A DNA stretch of 64,000 bases from Burkholderia sp. WSM2230 (GTDB lineage Bacteria; Pseudomonadota; Gammaproteobacteria; Burkholderiales; Burkholderiaceae): the NCBI RefSeq assembly GCF_000472445.1, contig NZ_AXAJ01000006.1, positions 157 through 64,156 of the forward strand. Direction: 5' to 3'. The number at the start of each line of letters is the position of its first letter. Position 1 is the first letter of the stretch. Of the stretch, positions 1 to 8,000 are shown piece after piece. The translations under genes and the position numbers were made by a program. The notes beneath the pieces are model-generated. The model was not told where the DNA came from. It worked only from the letters and a program-made list of their open reading frames with translations, and did not search any database.

Positions 1-560
1 CGGCCGCCGCCTTCGTCGACCTGCACCGCCATCAGGCGCGGCGCGAATTCGACCACGTGCGTTTGCAGGCCCATGTCGCGCAGCGCCTTCGCGCATTCGA
101 GACCGAGCAGACCGCCGCCGACCACCGTGCCGGTCTTCGAGCGCGCACCGCATTCCTGCATCGCCTCGAGGTCTTCAATAGTTCGGTAGACGAAGCAATC
201 GCGCCGGTCGCGGCCCTGCACCGGCGGCACGAACGGCGATGAGCCGGTCGCGATCACGAGCTTGTCGTACGAGAGCGTTTCGCCCGTCGCAAGCGTGACC
301 GTGTGTGCGTTCCGGTCGATGGAAACGGCCCTCGCGTTCAGCTTGAGCAGCACGTTCTCGCGCTCGAAAAAGCCCGGCTCGACGAGCGAGAGGTCGTCCG
401 CGGACTTGCCCGAAAAGAATTCGGACAGATGCACGCGGTCGTAGGCGGGACGCGGCTCCTCGCACAGCACGGTGATGTCGAGGCCGTGTGCGGCGCCTTG
501 CGCCAGACACTCGACCAGTTTGTGACCGACCATTCCGTGACCGATAACGATGATTCTCAT
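1..560 (-). CDS. nirB: Nitrite reductase [NAD(P)H] large subunit, N-terminal part (runs off the window)
   Basis: This is the first ~186 residues of the siroheme- and FAD-containing large subunit of cytoplasmic nitrite reductase, which reduces nitrite to ammonium. The ATG at 560 is followed by a dinucleotide-binding motif (GHGMVG) near residue 7. A stretch typical of NirB follows (RPAYDRVHLSEFF). A second nucleotide motif, VVGGGLLGLE, lies near residue 145, before a conserved VVEFAPRLM segment. A GAGGA ribosome-binding site lies about 10 bases upstream of the start. The rest of the gene lies beyond base 1. The 5' leader carries a sigma-54-type promoter and an ANTAR-type antitermination leader, annotated separately. 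Related FAD-dependent oxidoreductases share the N-terminal fold, so the NirB call leans partly on the divergent cobA and the leader. Confidence 0.88.
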   Translation of the reverse strand, partial: MRIIVIGHGMVGHKLVECLAQGAAHGLDITVLCEEPRPAYDRVHLSEFFSGKSADDLSLVEPGFFERENVLLKLNARAVSIDRNAHTVTLATGETLSYDKLVIATGSSPFVPPVQGRDRRDCFVYRTIEDLEAMQECGARSKTGTVVGGGLLGLECAKALRDMGLQTHVVEFAPRLMAVQVDEGGG

Positions 561-631
561 GAGCGCGGTTTCCTCAATGTGCTGGGCATCGGTCGCCGCG
601 CTGCCGTCATCGGCAAAGCGGCGCCGGAAAT

Positions 632-751
632 AAAAACGGCGTCCCGCGGACCCAGTCGATGACTGAATCCGGGGGACGCCGTTGTCCTGTCCATGGTGTT
701 GCGGCAAGCGCTTTGTGTAACGCTCGCGGCGGATCGCCGTTGATCCGATGG
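632..751 (-). promoter_or_regulatory. ANTAR-type antitermination leader of nirB (two hexaloop hairpins plus terminator)
   Basis: Read on the minus strand from the predicted start at 751. Hairpin P1 (746-731) is GGATC-AACGGC-GATCC, a five-pair stem with a six-base loop that has A at position 1 and G at position 4. Hairpin P2 (687-674) is GGAC-AACGGC-GTCC, with the same loop. The 3' part of P2 is also the 5' arm (683-673) of an intrinsic terminator whose 3' arm is 645-635, followed by a U-rich run. Two hexaloop hairpins, the second overlapping a terminator, are the known binding element of ANTAR antiterminators such as NasR/NasT. Binding would block terminator formation and allow nirB transcription when nitrate or nitrite is sensed. 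No ANTAR protein is encoded in the window. Confidence 0.85.
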
Positions 752-761
752 GCCGGTTTAA

Positions 762-777
762 TGCAAAGGCTATGCCA
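762..777 (-). promoter_or_regulatory. Sigma-54 (RpoN) promoter for nirB
   Basis: On the minus strand the sequence reads TGGCATAGCCTTTGCA. It has the invariant GG and GC pairs of the -24/-12 promoter, separated by exactly 10 bases. The -12 C at 763 predicts a start near 751. That puts the first ANTAR hairpin (746-731) at the very 5' end of the transcript. Sigma-54 with NtrC control is the established arrangement for several assimilatory nitrate/nitrite operons. Confidence 0.8.
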
Positions 778-798
778 ATGCACCCTCACACGCCGGTG

Positions 799-817
799 AG
801 CCCCGTTACGCGGGGCT
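799..817. other. Perfect 7-bp inverted repeat with T-run on the plus side
   Basis: Arms AGCCCCG and CGGGGCT flank a five-base loop, and TTT follows on the plus strand. It sits just upstream of the nirB sigma-54 promoter, inside the divergent control region. It could be a weak terminator or a structural element. The loop is not a six-base ANTAR loop. Confidence 0.4.
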
Positions 818-878
818 TTGCGTGGAATCGCCGAAGCTCGCGGAACATCTGGGGCACGACGCATTTCGATGCAGCCGG

Positions 879-893
879 GCACAGCAATGGTGC
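879..893. promoter_or_regulatory. Candidate NtrC enhancer site
   Basis: The sequence is GCACAGCAATGGTGC. It fits the NtrC dyad GCAC-N7-GTGC, and the right half (TGGTGC) matches the usual consensus exactly. It lies about 100 bp upstream of the nirB sigma-54 promoter and about 180 bp upstream of the cobA one, so one enhancer could serve both. Only one such dyad was found between the promoters. Confidence 0.5.
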
Positions 894-1070
894 GACGCAA
901 CACTTCGCGCGTGCCAAAAACGGGCGCGGTGGCGGCGCGTGCGGTGCTCCGCTGGCATGCTTCAGACGCCGCCAACGCTCTTGCGGTGCGTTGGCGAAAC
1001 GTCGGAGCACGCGCTGCCGCGGCCTCACGTCTCTCACTCAACCTATGCCTCTGACATGCGGCGAATCCGT

Positions 1071-1086
1071 TGGCCTGGTCCTTGCA
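1071..1086 (+). promoter_or_regulatory. Sigma-54 (RpoN) promoter for cobA
   Basis: TGGCCTGGTCCTTGCA has the GG and GC elements 10 bases apart, as required for -24/-12 promoters. The -12 C at 1085 predicts transcription from about 1097. It mirrors the nirB promoter on the other strand and drives the leader that follows. Confidence 0.72.
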
Positions 1087-1096
1087 TAACGTTGCA

Positions 1097-1260
1097 CGCA
1101 ACCAGACGAGTCCTGCCTGAGCAACGAAATCAGCGCGAACGGCTGGACCGCCTCGCGAGACACAACGTGGTGACTCGCGCGGCGTCGAACCATCAATAGC
1201 AAACAGCAACGGACAACGGCGTCCCCTCGTGATGATCACGACCGGACGCCGTTTTTGTTT
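1097..1260 (+). promoter_or_regulatory. ANTAR-type antitermination leader of cobA
   Basis: P1 (1154-1179) is a stem of CGCGAG, A, CAC paired with GTG, A, CTCGCG around the hexaloop AACGTG (A1, G4). P2 (1211-1224) is GGAC-AACGGC-GTCC, identical to P2 of the nirB leader. The terminator uses 1215-1224 as 5' arm and 1244-1253 as 3' arm, and is followed by a T-rich run. P2 and the terminator are mutually exclusive, as in known ANTAR leaders. The cobA ATG follows 57 bases after the terminator. Confidence 0.83.
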
Positions 1261-1316
1261 GGGCGCTAGCGCCACGCCAGGGCGCCGGCCACACAGAGAA
1301 TCAAAAGGACATCGCA

Positions 1317-2099
1317 ATGAACAGCAACTCCGGCAAGGTCACCTTATTGAGCGCCGGTCCGGGCGAACTCGATCTGCTCACGCTGCGAGCGGCCAAGGCG
1401 CTCGCAGCCGCCGACGTCGTTCTGCTCGACGACCTGGCAAACCCCGACATCGTGACGCTCGCCCCACAGGCGCGCGTGATCCGCGTGGGCAAACGCGGCG
1501 GCTGCCGGTCGACCCCGCAGGCTTTTATCGAGCGCCTGATGCGTCGCTATGCACAAAAAGGGCTGCACGTGGTGCGTGTGAAAGGTGGCGAGGCGCTGCT
1601 CTTCGGCCGCGCCGGCGAAGAGATTGCGAGCTTGCGCGAGGCGGGCATTCCGGTCGACATCGTCAACGGGATTTCGTCGGGCTTCGCGGCGGCGGCGGGC
1701 CTGGGCATCTCGCTCACCCATCGCCGTCATTGTCATGGCGTGACGTTCGTCACCGCGCACACGGAAGATCACGGCCAACCGGATTGGGCCGCGCTTGCGG
1801 CAACGCGCACCACGCTCGCCATTTATATGGGGATGCGGCGTATCGGCAGCATCGCCGCCGCATTGCTTAAGAGCTTGCCCGCCGACACGCCGGCAGCCGT
1901 CGTGCAATGGGCCGGCAGCGTCGACGAACGGCGCCTGCTGACGCGGCTGGATCGCCTGGCCGCCGACGCCAACGACGCGGGCTTCGGCAGTCCCGCAGTG
2001 ATTCTGGTGGGCGATGCGATTGGCGAAAGCGAGCAAGCGCTGTGGGCGCAAGACACGGCATCGCGCGATGAGCAGCCGGCGCATACGCGTGCTGCCTGA
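1317..2099 (+). CDS. cobA: Uroporphyrinogen-III C-methyltransferase
   Basis: A 260-residue SAM-dependent methyltransferase that converts uroporphyrinogen III to precorrin-2, the first step to siroheme. The family's N-terminal SAM motif is visible (SAGPGELDLLTLRA, residues 12-25). So are the VGKRGG...STPQ loop and the KGGEALLFGRAGEE block near residue 89, where most members have KGGDPFIFGRGGEE. The VNGISSG and LTHR segments also match. An AAGGA site precedes the ATG. It is a single-domain CobA/SUMT, not a CysG fusion. Divergence from nirB and the shared control elements point to siroheme for nitrite reductase rather than cobalamin. Confidence 0.92.
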   Translation: MNSNSGKVTLLSAGPGELDLLTLRAAKALAAADVVLLDDLANPDIVTLAPQARVIRVGKRGGCRSTPQAFIERLMRRYAQKGLHVVRVKGGEALLFGRAGEEIASLREAGIPVDIVNGISSGFAAAAGLGISLTHRRHCHGVTFVTAHTEDHGQPDWAALAATRTTLAIYMGMRRIGSIAAALLKSLPADTPAAVVQWAGSVDERRLLTRLDRLAADANDAGFGSPAVILVGDAIGESEQALWAQDTASRDEQPAHTRAA

Positions 2100-2165
2100 C
2101 GTGCAGGAAAAGTGCAGGAAAGCGCAGGAACGCACGAGAAAGCGCACGAAAGCACATCCAAAGCG
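2100..2165. repeat. Short degenerate repeats after cobA
   Basis: Immediately after the cobA stop the sequence repeats a purine-rich 8-10 base unit (GTGCAGGAAA, then GCGCAGGAAC, GCACGAGAAA and GCACGAAAGC). It lies between two convergent genes. No hairpin terminator is evident here. The function is unknown. Confidence 0.5.
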
Positions 2166-2202
2166 CGGCCGTGCGTCCACTACGCCCGCGCGTCGGGGCA
2201 GC

Positions 2203-3084
2203 CTAATCGCCGAAGCCAAGTTCCGCTTCGACCGCCTGCCCCACACGCAGCCATGTGCCCGCCCCGCTCGTCACCACCGCGTTGTTGCCGAAGGTGACCG
2301 CACCGTCTCGCTGCGGATTCGCTCGATACACGCTCAGCGTATCGGTCGGTTCGTTGGGCCATTCGGGGTCGCGCTCGCCCTTCGCCTGGTCGATGGTGGG
2401 CATCGGACAACGCGCGCATAGCTTCACGAGGCGCAGTTCGACAGGCGCTTCGGACGCCTGCATGCCGTCGATGCTGAGCGTCTCCACATAGTCTTCTTCA
2501 TACGCATCGAGCCCGTTCAACACGATGTTCGGACGAAAGCGGTCGATCGGAATGGACGGCGCGCCCTTTGCGTTCAGGCGCGTGTTCAGATCGTCCAGCG
2601 AAGCCTGAGCGATCACGAGCAGCGGGAAGCCGTCGGCGAAATAGGTCGTGGCACTGCCCACGCTCTGCGTGTAAGCCGGATCGACAATGCGCTCGCGCTC
2701 GGGATCGAAGCGCAGGAGGCGCACGGGCATGCCCAGAAACGTCGAAAACCACGCGGCGCACTCTTCGCCCGTGTCGAGTCCGTAGGCCGCGTCGCGCCAG
2801 ACCTTCGTCACAACCCTGGCGGGCGTAGCGAGTTGCGCGGCATCGAGCGGCGTGCGCAATTCGCTCATGCCGGGCGCACGAATCACCAGTTCGTGCGCCG
2901 CAATTTCCACCTTGATCAGCGCCATGCGCGGATGCGCGCGCTGCGTGAGCATTGCGCCGTCCGCATCGACAACCATCCAATAACGATCGTATTCGAGCCC
3001 CGTAGCAAGCAGACGCGCTTCATTCAGCGCGATGCCCGCGCAGGATTTGATCGGATAGACGAAAAGCTCGCTGATGGTCGGCAT
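2203..3084 (-). CDS. MOSC domain protein (YcbX/mARC-like, no ferredoxin domain)
   Basis: A 293-residue protein with an N-terminal MOSC beta-barrel domain (opening ISELFVYPIKSCAGI) and a C-terminal MOSC domain. The conserved cysteine block KLCARCPMPTID lies near residue 220. In this family that cysteine coordinates the molybdenum cofactor, and members reduce N-hydroxylated compounds. E. coli YcbX carries an extra C-terminal 2Fe-2S domain that is absent here, so an external electron donor would be needed. The start at 3084 was chosen because the motif-bearing domain begins at once; the frame stays open upstream. It is convergent with cobA. Confidence 0.82.
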   Translation of the reverse strand: MPTISELFVYPIKSCAGIALNEARLLATGLEYDRYWMVVDADGAMLTQRAHPRMALIKVEIAAHELVIRAPGMSELRTPLDAAQLATPARVVTKVWRDAAYGLDTGEECAAWFSTFLGMPVRLLRFDPERERIVDPAYTQSVGSATTYFADGFPLLVIAQASLDDLNTRLNAKGAPSIPIDRFRPNIVLNGLDAYEEDYVETLSIDGMQASEAPVELRLVKLCARCPMPTIDQAKGERDPEWPNEPTDTLSVYRANPQRDGAVTFGNNAVVTSGAGTWLRVGQAVEAELGFGD

Positions 3085-3460
3085 GATGTGGAGGCTCGCA
3101 CGGTTTTCATGTAACAGGGCTCGATTGTAAATCGGCCCGCGCCGCCCGTTACAGGCTCGATTAGCGCTGGGTCGCGCCCACCCTCGCGATGCCCGCCGTT
3201 TCCTCCCGGCGCGCCTGGACGTAGAATTCCAAAGCCTGGCATCAGCATTGCGACCGCCAGCAACGTAAGCGAGCTGGCGCGCGGCATCGTCAAAGTGCCG
3301 GCCAACAGGCTGCCCGAAGCGTTGCCAACACAACAGCCAGCGCGCGGACGAAGCAACGTCACGCAGAATGGCGTTTCATCGCCCGATGCATTACGGCATG
3401 CGAAGGCGTCGGGCGAACGTACGGAAGTATCCATATCATAAACGAGACAGGACATTCATT
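3085..3460. other. Intergenic region between divergent MOSC and GlcG-like genes
   Basis: 376 bases with no supported gene. It must hold the promoters of both neighbours. A clear purine-rich ribosome-binding segment (GAGACAGGAC) lies just before the plus-strand ATG. No inverted repeat or recognisable operator was found. Confidence 0.5.
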
Positions 3461-3865
3461 ATGCTGAGCAAACCCGTGTTGACCGTTGTCGAAACGACCC
3501 GCATCCTCGAAGCCGCGCGCGCCGAAGCCGAGAAGAACAAGTGGGCCGTCGCGATCGTCGTGGCCGACGACGGCGGCCACCCGCTCGGCATGCTGCGTCT
3601 GGACGGCAGTGCGCCCGCGAGCGCGTATATCGCGACCGAAAAAGCCCGCACTTCGGCAATCGGCCGCCGCGAAACCAAGGTATACGAGGACATGATCAAC
3701 AATGGCCGCACCGCGTTCCTGAGCGCGCCGCTTTCCGGTACGCTGGAAGGCGGCGTGCCGGTCATCGTCGAAGGCCAGGTGGTCGGCGCGGTCGGCGTGT
3801 CGGGCGTAAAGTCCGATCAGGACGCGCAGATCGCGAAGGCAGGGATCCAGGCGCTCGGCCTCTGA
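3461..3865 (+). CDS. glcG: GlcG/HbpS family protein
   Basis: A 134-residue protein of the GlcG/HbpS (DUF336) family. Features are the VVADDGGHPLGMLRLDG strand-turn near residue 30, TEKARTSA near residue 58, and a Gly-rich end (GGVPVIVEGQVVGAVGVSG). Family members are small heme-binding or accessory proteins. In glycolate operons GlcG sits beside malate synthase GlcB, as here, although its exact role is unsettled. The ATG at 3461 follows GAGACAGGAC. It lies 160 bases ahead of glcB on the same strand, so co-transcription is plausible. Confidence 0.78.
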   Translation: MLSKPVLTVVETTRILEAARAEAEKNKWAVAIVVADDGGHPLGMLRLDGSAPASAYIATEKARTSAIGRRETKVYEDMINNGRTAFLSAPLSGTLEGGVPVIVEGQVVGAVGVSGVKSDQDAQIAKAGIQALGL

Positions 3866-4025
3866 GTTTCCCGTAGCGATCAGCGTTGCACGCGTGTCAC
3901 GAATGCCGTCGTGATGGCGTGGCCATAGACCGAACGCAGCAACTTCGAAAGCAGCTTGACTCAGTAGTAGCCCCAACGCGAGCCGATACCCCACGTCGGC
4001 CGCATTCAGACAGATGGAGCAGTCG

Positions 4026-6197
4026 ATGACTCAGATGAACCCGCGCGGCGGACTGCAGGTCGCCGCCAATCTCGACCAGTTCGTCGAAACGGAAGCCCTG
4101 CCCGGCACCGGAATCGACAGCGCCGCATTCTGGTCGGGTTTCGACGCCCTCGTGCACGAGCTGGCGCCCAGGAACCGTGCTCTGCTCGCCGAGCGCGACC
4201 GCCTGCAAACGGAACTGGACAACTGGCATCGCGCCAATCCCGGCCCGGTGCGCGACGTGCGCGCCTATCGTGCGTTTCTGGAGGGCATCGGCTATATCGT
4301 GCCTGCGCCGTCGAACGTAAAGGCCACCACTGCCAACGTCGACACTGAAATTGCCGAACAGGCGGGCCCACAACTCGTGGTGCCGCTGTCGAACCAGCGC
4401 TATGCGCTGAATGCGGCGAATGCGCGTTGGGGCAGCCTGTACGACGCGCTGTACGGCACGGACGCAATTCCCGAGACCAACGGCGCGGACCGGCAGAAGA
4501 CCTTTAACCCGGTGCGCGGCGCCGCGGTCATCGCGTATGCCCGCAAATTTCTTGACGAAGCCGTGCCGCTCGCCACCGGCTCGCACGCCGATGCGACGCG
4601 TTACAGCGTGCAGGGCGGCAACCTCGTCGTTGCGCTGAAAAGCGGCACCAGCGAGCTGAAAACCCCCGCGCAATTCGTCGGCTATCAGGGCGAGGCCAAC
4701 GCGCCCTCGGCCGTGCTGCTCAAGCACAACGGCCTGCACGTCGAGATCCAGATCGACCCGAGCGATCCGATCGGCAAGACCGACACCGCGCATGTGAAGG
4801 ACGTGGTGGTGGAAGCGGCGGTGAGCACGATCATCGACTGCGAAGACTCGGTTGCAGCCGTGGATGCGAACGACAAGGTTCAGCTCTATCGCAACTGGCT
4901 CGGCCTCATGAACGGCGATCTGACCGAAGAGGTCACGAAAAACGGCAAGACCTTCACGCGACGTCTGAACGCGGACCGTGAATATGTCGGCGCCGACGGC
5001 AAAACGCCTATCACGCTGCATGGCCGCTCGCTGCTGTTCGTTCGCAACGTCGGCCACCTGATGACCAATCCGGCGGTGCTGACGAAAGACGGCGCCGAGA
5101 TTCCCGAAGGCATTCTCGATGCGGTCATCACGACGCTGTGCGCACTGCACGATCGCAAGAACAGGCTGAATTCCCGCACCGGCTCGATCTATATCGTGAA
5201 GCCGAAAATGCACGGCCCCGCTGAGGTCGCGTTCGCGAGCGAGCTGTTTGCGCGCGTCGAGGATCTGCTGAAGCTGCCGCGCAACACGATCAAGATGGGC
5301 ATCATGGACGAAGAGCGCCGCACGAGCGTGAATCTGCTCGCCTGTATCGCCGAGGCGTCGGAGCGCGTCGCGTTCATCAACACGGGCTTTCTCGACCGTA
5401 CCGGCGACGAGATGCACAGCGCGATGGAAGCCGGCCCGATGATGCGCAAGGGCGACATGAAGTCGAGCACGTGGATTGCGGCGTACGAGCGCAGCAACGT
5501 GCTCGTCGGCCTGCATGCGGGCCTGCGCGGCCGCTCGCAGATCGGCAAGGGCATGTGGGCGATGCCCGATCTGATGCACGCGATGCTCGAGCAGAAGATC
5601 GGCCATCCCAAAGCGGGCGCGAACACCGCGTGGGTGCCCTCGCCGACCGCCGCGACACTGCATGCGCTGCACTACCACCTGGTCGACGTGCAAGCGGTCC
5701 AGCAGGAACTGGAGCGCACCGACTACGCTAAGGTCCGCGACGAACTGCTGGACGGCCTGCTGACGATCCCTGTCGTGGAAACGGCGAAGTGGAGCGCCGA
5801 CGAAATCCGCGCCGAGCTCGACAACAACGCGCAAGGCATCCTCGGCTATGTGGTGCGCTGGATCGACCAGGGTGTGGGTTGCTCGAAGGTGCCGGACATT
5901 CACGACGTCGGCCTGATGGAAGACCGCGCGACGCTGCGTATCTCGAGCCAGCACATCGCCAACTGGCTGTATCACGGCGTGGTGACGCGCGACCAGGTCG
6001 AAGAGACCTTCAGGCGCATGGCGAAGGTAGTCGATCAGCAGAATGCCGCCGATCCGTTGTACAAGCCAATGGCGCCGGGCTTCGACACCATTGCATTCAA
6101 GGCCGCCCAGGCGCTGGTGTTCGAAGGCCGCCAGCAGCCGAACGGGTACACGGAACCGTTGCTGCACAAGTTCCGTCTCGAAGTGAAGAAAGGCTGA
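4026..6197 (+). CDS. glcB: Malate synthase G
   Basis: A 723-residue enzyme, the same length as E. coli GlcB, that condenses glyoxylate with acetyl-CoA to malate in the glyoxylate/glycolate pathway. The magnesium-binding segment [11 protein letters not shown] is near residue 272. [13 protein letters not shown], the [14 protein letters not shown] block and the [15 protein letters not shown] segment with the catalytic aspartate near residue 630 are all present. An ATG also occurs at 4014. The one at 4026 is preferred because GGAG lies 7 bases ahead of it and the length matches the family. An intrinsic terminator follows at 6250. Confidence 0.96.
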   Translation: MTQMNPRGGLQVAANLDQFVETEALPGTGIDSAAFWSGFDALVHELAPRNRALLAERDRLQTELDNWHRANPGPVRDVRAYRAFLEGIGYIVPAPSNVKATTANVDTEIAEQAGPQLVVPLSNQRYALNAANARWGSLYDALYGTDAIPETNGADRQKTFNPVRGAAVIAYARKFLDEAVPLATGSHADATRYSVQGGNLVVALKSGTSELKTPAQFVGYQGEANAPSAVLLKHNGLHVEIQIDPSDPIGKTDTAHVKDVVVEAAVSTIIDCEDSVAAVDANDKVQLYRNWLGLMNGDLTEEVTKNGKTFTRRLNADREYVGADGKTPITLHGRSLLFVRNVGHLMTNPAVLTKDGAEIPEGILDAVITTLCALHDRKNRLNSRTGSIYIVKPKMHGPAEVAFASELFARVEDLLKLPRNTIKMGIMDEERRTSVNLLACIAEASERVAFINTGFLDRTGDEMHSAMEAGPMMRKGDMKSSTWIAAYERSNVLVGLHAGLRGRSQIGKGMWAMPDLMHAMLEQKIGHPKAGANTAWVPSPTAATLHALHYHLVDVQAVQQELERTDYAKVRDELLDGLLTIPVVETAKWSADEIRAELDNNAQGILGYVVRWIDQGVGCSKVPDIHDVGLMEDRATLRISSQHIANWLYHGVVTRDQVEETFRRMAKVVDQQNAADPLYKPMAPGFDTIAFKAAQALVFEGRQQPNGYTEPLLHKFRLEVKKG

Positions 6198-6249
6198 GCA
6201 TGATGGTCGCCGCGACCCGAACGGATGCAGTTCGGGCACGGCAAAAAAA

Positions 6250-6284
6250 GACGGGCGCCTCGTTGCTGCGGGGCGCCCGTTTTC
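6250..6284 (+). terminator. Intrinsic terminator after glcB
   Basis: A stem of ACGGGCGCC (6251-6259) and GGCGCCCGT (6272-6280) is followed by TTT, with an A-run on the other side. It can end glcB transcripts. The A-run makes it partly usable from the other strand for galU as well. Confidence 0.82.
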
Positions 6285-6408
6285 AATGCGCGCGATGCTG
6301 GCGCGCTCTCTGCGTGATCAAATCTGTTTGATCAAGGCCTGATTTCCAGTTGGATTCAGTGCTGCACAAGAACGCGATCCCGCGTGCGTGCGTAGCTCTC
6401 TGCCCTCG

Positions 6409-7323
6409 TCAGGCCGCTTCAGCCGTGTACTGAGGCGGCACGCCCTGCCCATTTGCCTGCATATAAGCCTGCAGATACGCTTCGAACTCGTCCTTCACCT
6501 CGGGATGGCGCAGCGCGAACTCCACCGTCGCCTTCAGATAGCCGAGCTTGCTGCCGCAATCGAAACGGGTACCGAAGTAGCGATACGCAAGCACCTGTTC
6601 CTCGGTAAGCAGCGACTGGACCGCATCGGTCAACTGCAATTCGCCGCCAGCGCCGGGCTTGAGCGCGCGAATGTGCTTGAAGATGGTCGGCATCAGCACG
6701 TAGCGCCCGACTACACCGAGGTTCGACGGTGCCTTGTCCGGCGCCGGTTTCTCGACGATGCCCGAAAGCTTGATCACGTTGTCTTCCCACTCGCGGCCAT
6801 CCACGACGCCGTAAGAGCGGCTGTCTTCACGCGCAATGGTTTCGACGCCGATGACCGAGCTATGGTAGTGATTGAACGTATCCACAAGCTGGCTCATGAC
6901 GGGCTTCGAGCTGTGCAGCAGGTCGTCGGCGAGAATCACCGCGAACGGGCTCTGGCCGACCAGTTTTTCGGCGCACAGCACCGCGTGGCCAAGACCCAGT
7001 GCTTCGGCCTGGCGGACATAGAAACAGTCGACGTTGGCCGGCTTGATACTGCGCACGAGATCGAGCAGCTTCTGCTTGTTGCGCGCTTCGAGCTCCGCCT
7101 CGATCTCATACGACTTGTCGAAGTGATCTTCGATAGCGCGCTTGCTGCGGCCCGTCACAAAGATCATTTCGGTAATGCCGGCAGCAATCGCTTCTTCAAC
7201 AGCGTACTGGATCAGCGGCTTGTCGACGATAGGCAGCATTTCCTTCGGACTTGCCTTGGTAGCCGGCAGGAATCGTGTCCCGAGGCCCGCTACGGGAAAC
7301 ACGGCTTTGGTGACTTTCAGCAT
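6409..7323 (-). CDS. galU: UTP-glucose-1-phosphate uridylyltransferase
   Basis: A 304-residue nucleotidyltransferase that makes UDP-glucose, the precursor of UDP-glucuronate and UDP-galactose. The signature AGLGTRFLPATKASPKEML (near residue 11), VDKPLIQYAVEEA and the AEALGLGHAVLCA block are typical of GalU. The start at 7323 has GGGA at a suitable distance; an ATG at 7332 abuts that site and is less likely. It closes the exopolysaccharide locus at the position of bceT in cepacian clusters, so bceT is an equally good name. A second housekeeping galU may exist elsewhere. Confidence 0.93.
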   Translation of the reverse strand: MLKVTKAVFPVAGLGTRFLPATKASPKEMLPIVDKPLIQYAVEEAIAAGITEMIFVTGRSKRAIEDHFDKSYEIEAELEARNKQKLLDLVRSIKPANVDCFYVRQAEALGLGHAVLCAEKLVGQSPFAVILADDLLHSSKPVMSQLVDTFNHYHSSVIGVETIAREDSRSYGVVDGREWEDNVIKLSGIVEKPAPDKAPSNLGVVGRYVLMPTIFKHIRALKPGAGGELQLTDAVQSLLTEEQVLAYRYFGTRFDCGSKLGYLKATVEFALRHPEVKDEFEAYLQAYMQANGQGVPPQYTAEAA

Positions 7324-7608
7324 GGTAGGCATTCCCAGATCGGTTAGAAATTGGTTCGCGGGCATTGCGGCCCTTCGACGTCGCCGGAAAGGCTAACAAA
7401 AAAGCCACGCGAGATCACGCGTGAAATTTCTCAAACGATGCTTAACAAAGCCGGTCCAGTTCGGTTCAGGCTTTGCATAATATGAAAGACAGCAAGTTTT
7501 ACGTTGCACATTCAAATTATTTTCGAGCAATTCCGAAAAAGTTACCCGTGACGCTGCGGGCGGGGCCCGCCGCACGCGTTCCGCAATGCGCGCGCGCCGC
7601 GCGGCTTT

Positions 7609-7764
7609 TTACGAGCGCGCTTCCTCGTTTTCGTCGAGTTGCGGCAGCTTTCCCGGATTGATGCGGAAACGGCGGATTGGCTCGTTGCGCAGCGCCTCCC
7701 GGTACGCTGAAGCGGCTACGAGGATCAGCAGAACGGCCACGCCGGCAAGCCAATGCAGGTTCAT
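7609..7764 (-). CDS. Small single-span membrane protein (51 aa), unrecognised
   Basis: A short frame from ATG 7764 to TAA 7609. A strong GAGAGGTGGAA ribosome-binding site precedes the ATG. The product has one hydrophobic segment (residues 5-20, GVAVLLILVAASA), then a basic stretch (RRFR) and an acidic tail (DENEE). It faces away from bceS and towards galU. The sequence upstream (7765-8000) is AT-rich, as a promoter would be. I do not recognise a family. The good RBS and the membrane-plus-charged-tail layout argue that it is real. Confidence 0.55.
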   Translation of the reverse strand: MNLHWLAGVAVLLILVAASAYREALRNEPIRRFRINPGKLPQLDENEEARS

Positions 7765-8000
7765 GATTTCCACCTCTCAACAGGAGAATCCGTGCTGTAA
7801 ATTAGCATGACAAAAGCGATAAATAATTGTCCGGTGGATTCACTTTTGCTCAATTACAATTCGTCACAAAATGGCCTATTTAATGGAAAGGATGGCCGAT
7901 TTTTTATGCATTTTTTTGCGCCCGCGGTGCACTAGCATGTGATGCACCGCGCGCGGCACACGCGCGAATCCCCATTGCAACTTCTAATAAAGGACCGCGC

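Noticed and set aside
799..817. Third ANTAR hairpin candidate
   Set aside because: The stem is perfect but the loop is five bases, so it does not match the hexaloop rule, and it lies upstream of the nirB start.
607..1317. Open frames in the nirB-cobA spacer
   Set aside because: They overlap the sigma-54 promoters and the hairpin leaders, lack RBSs and share no protein features. The region is regulatory.
3897..6239. 780-codon open frame opposite glcB
   Set aside because: The sense strand is unambiguous malate synthase G of exact family length; the antisense translation has no family features.
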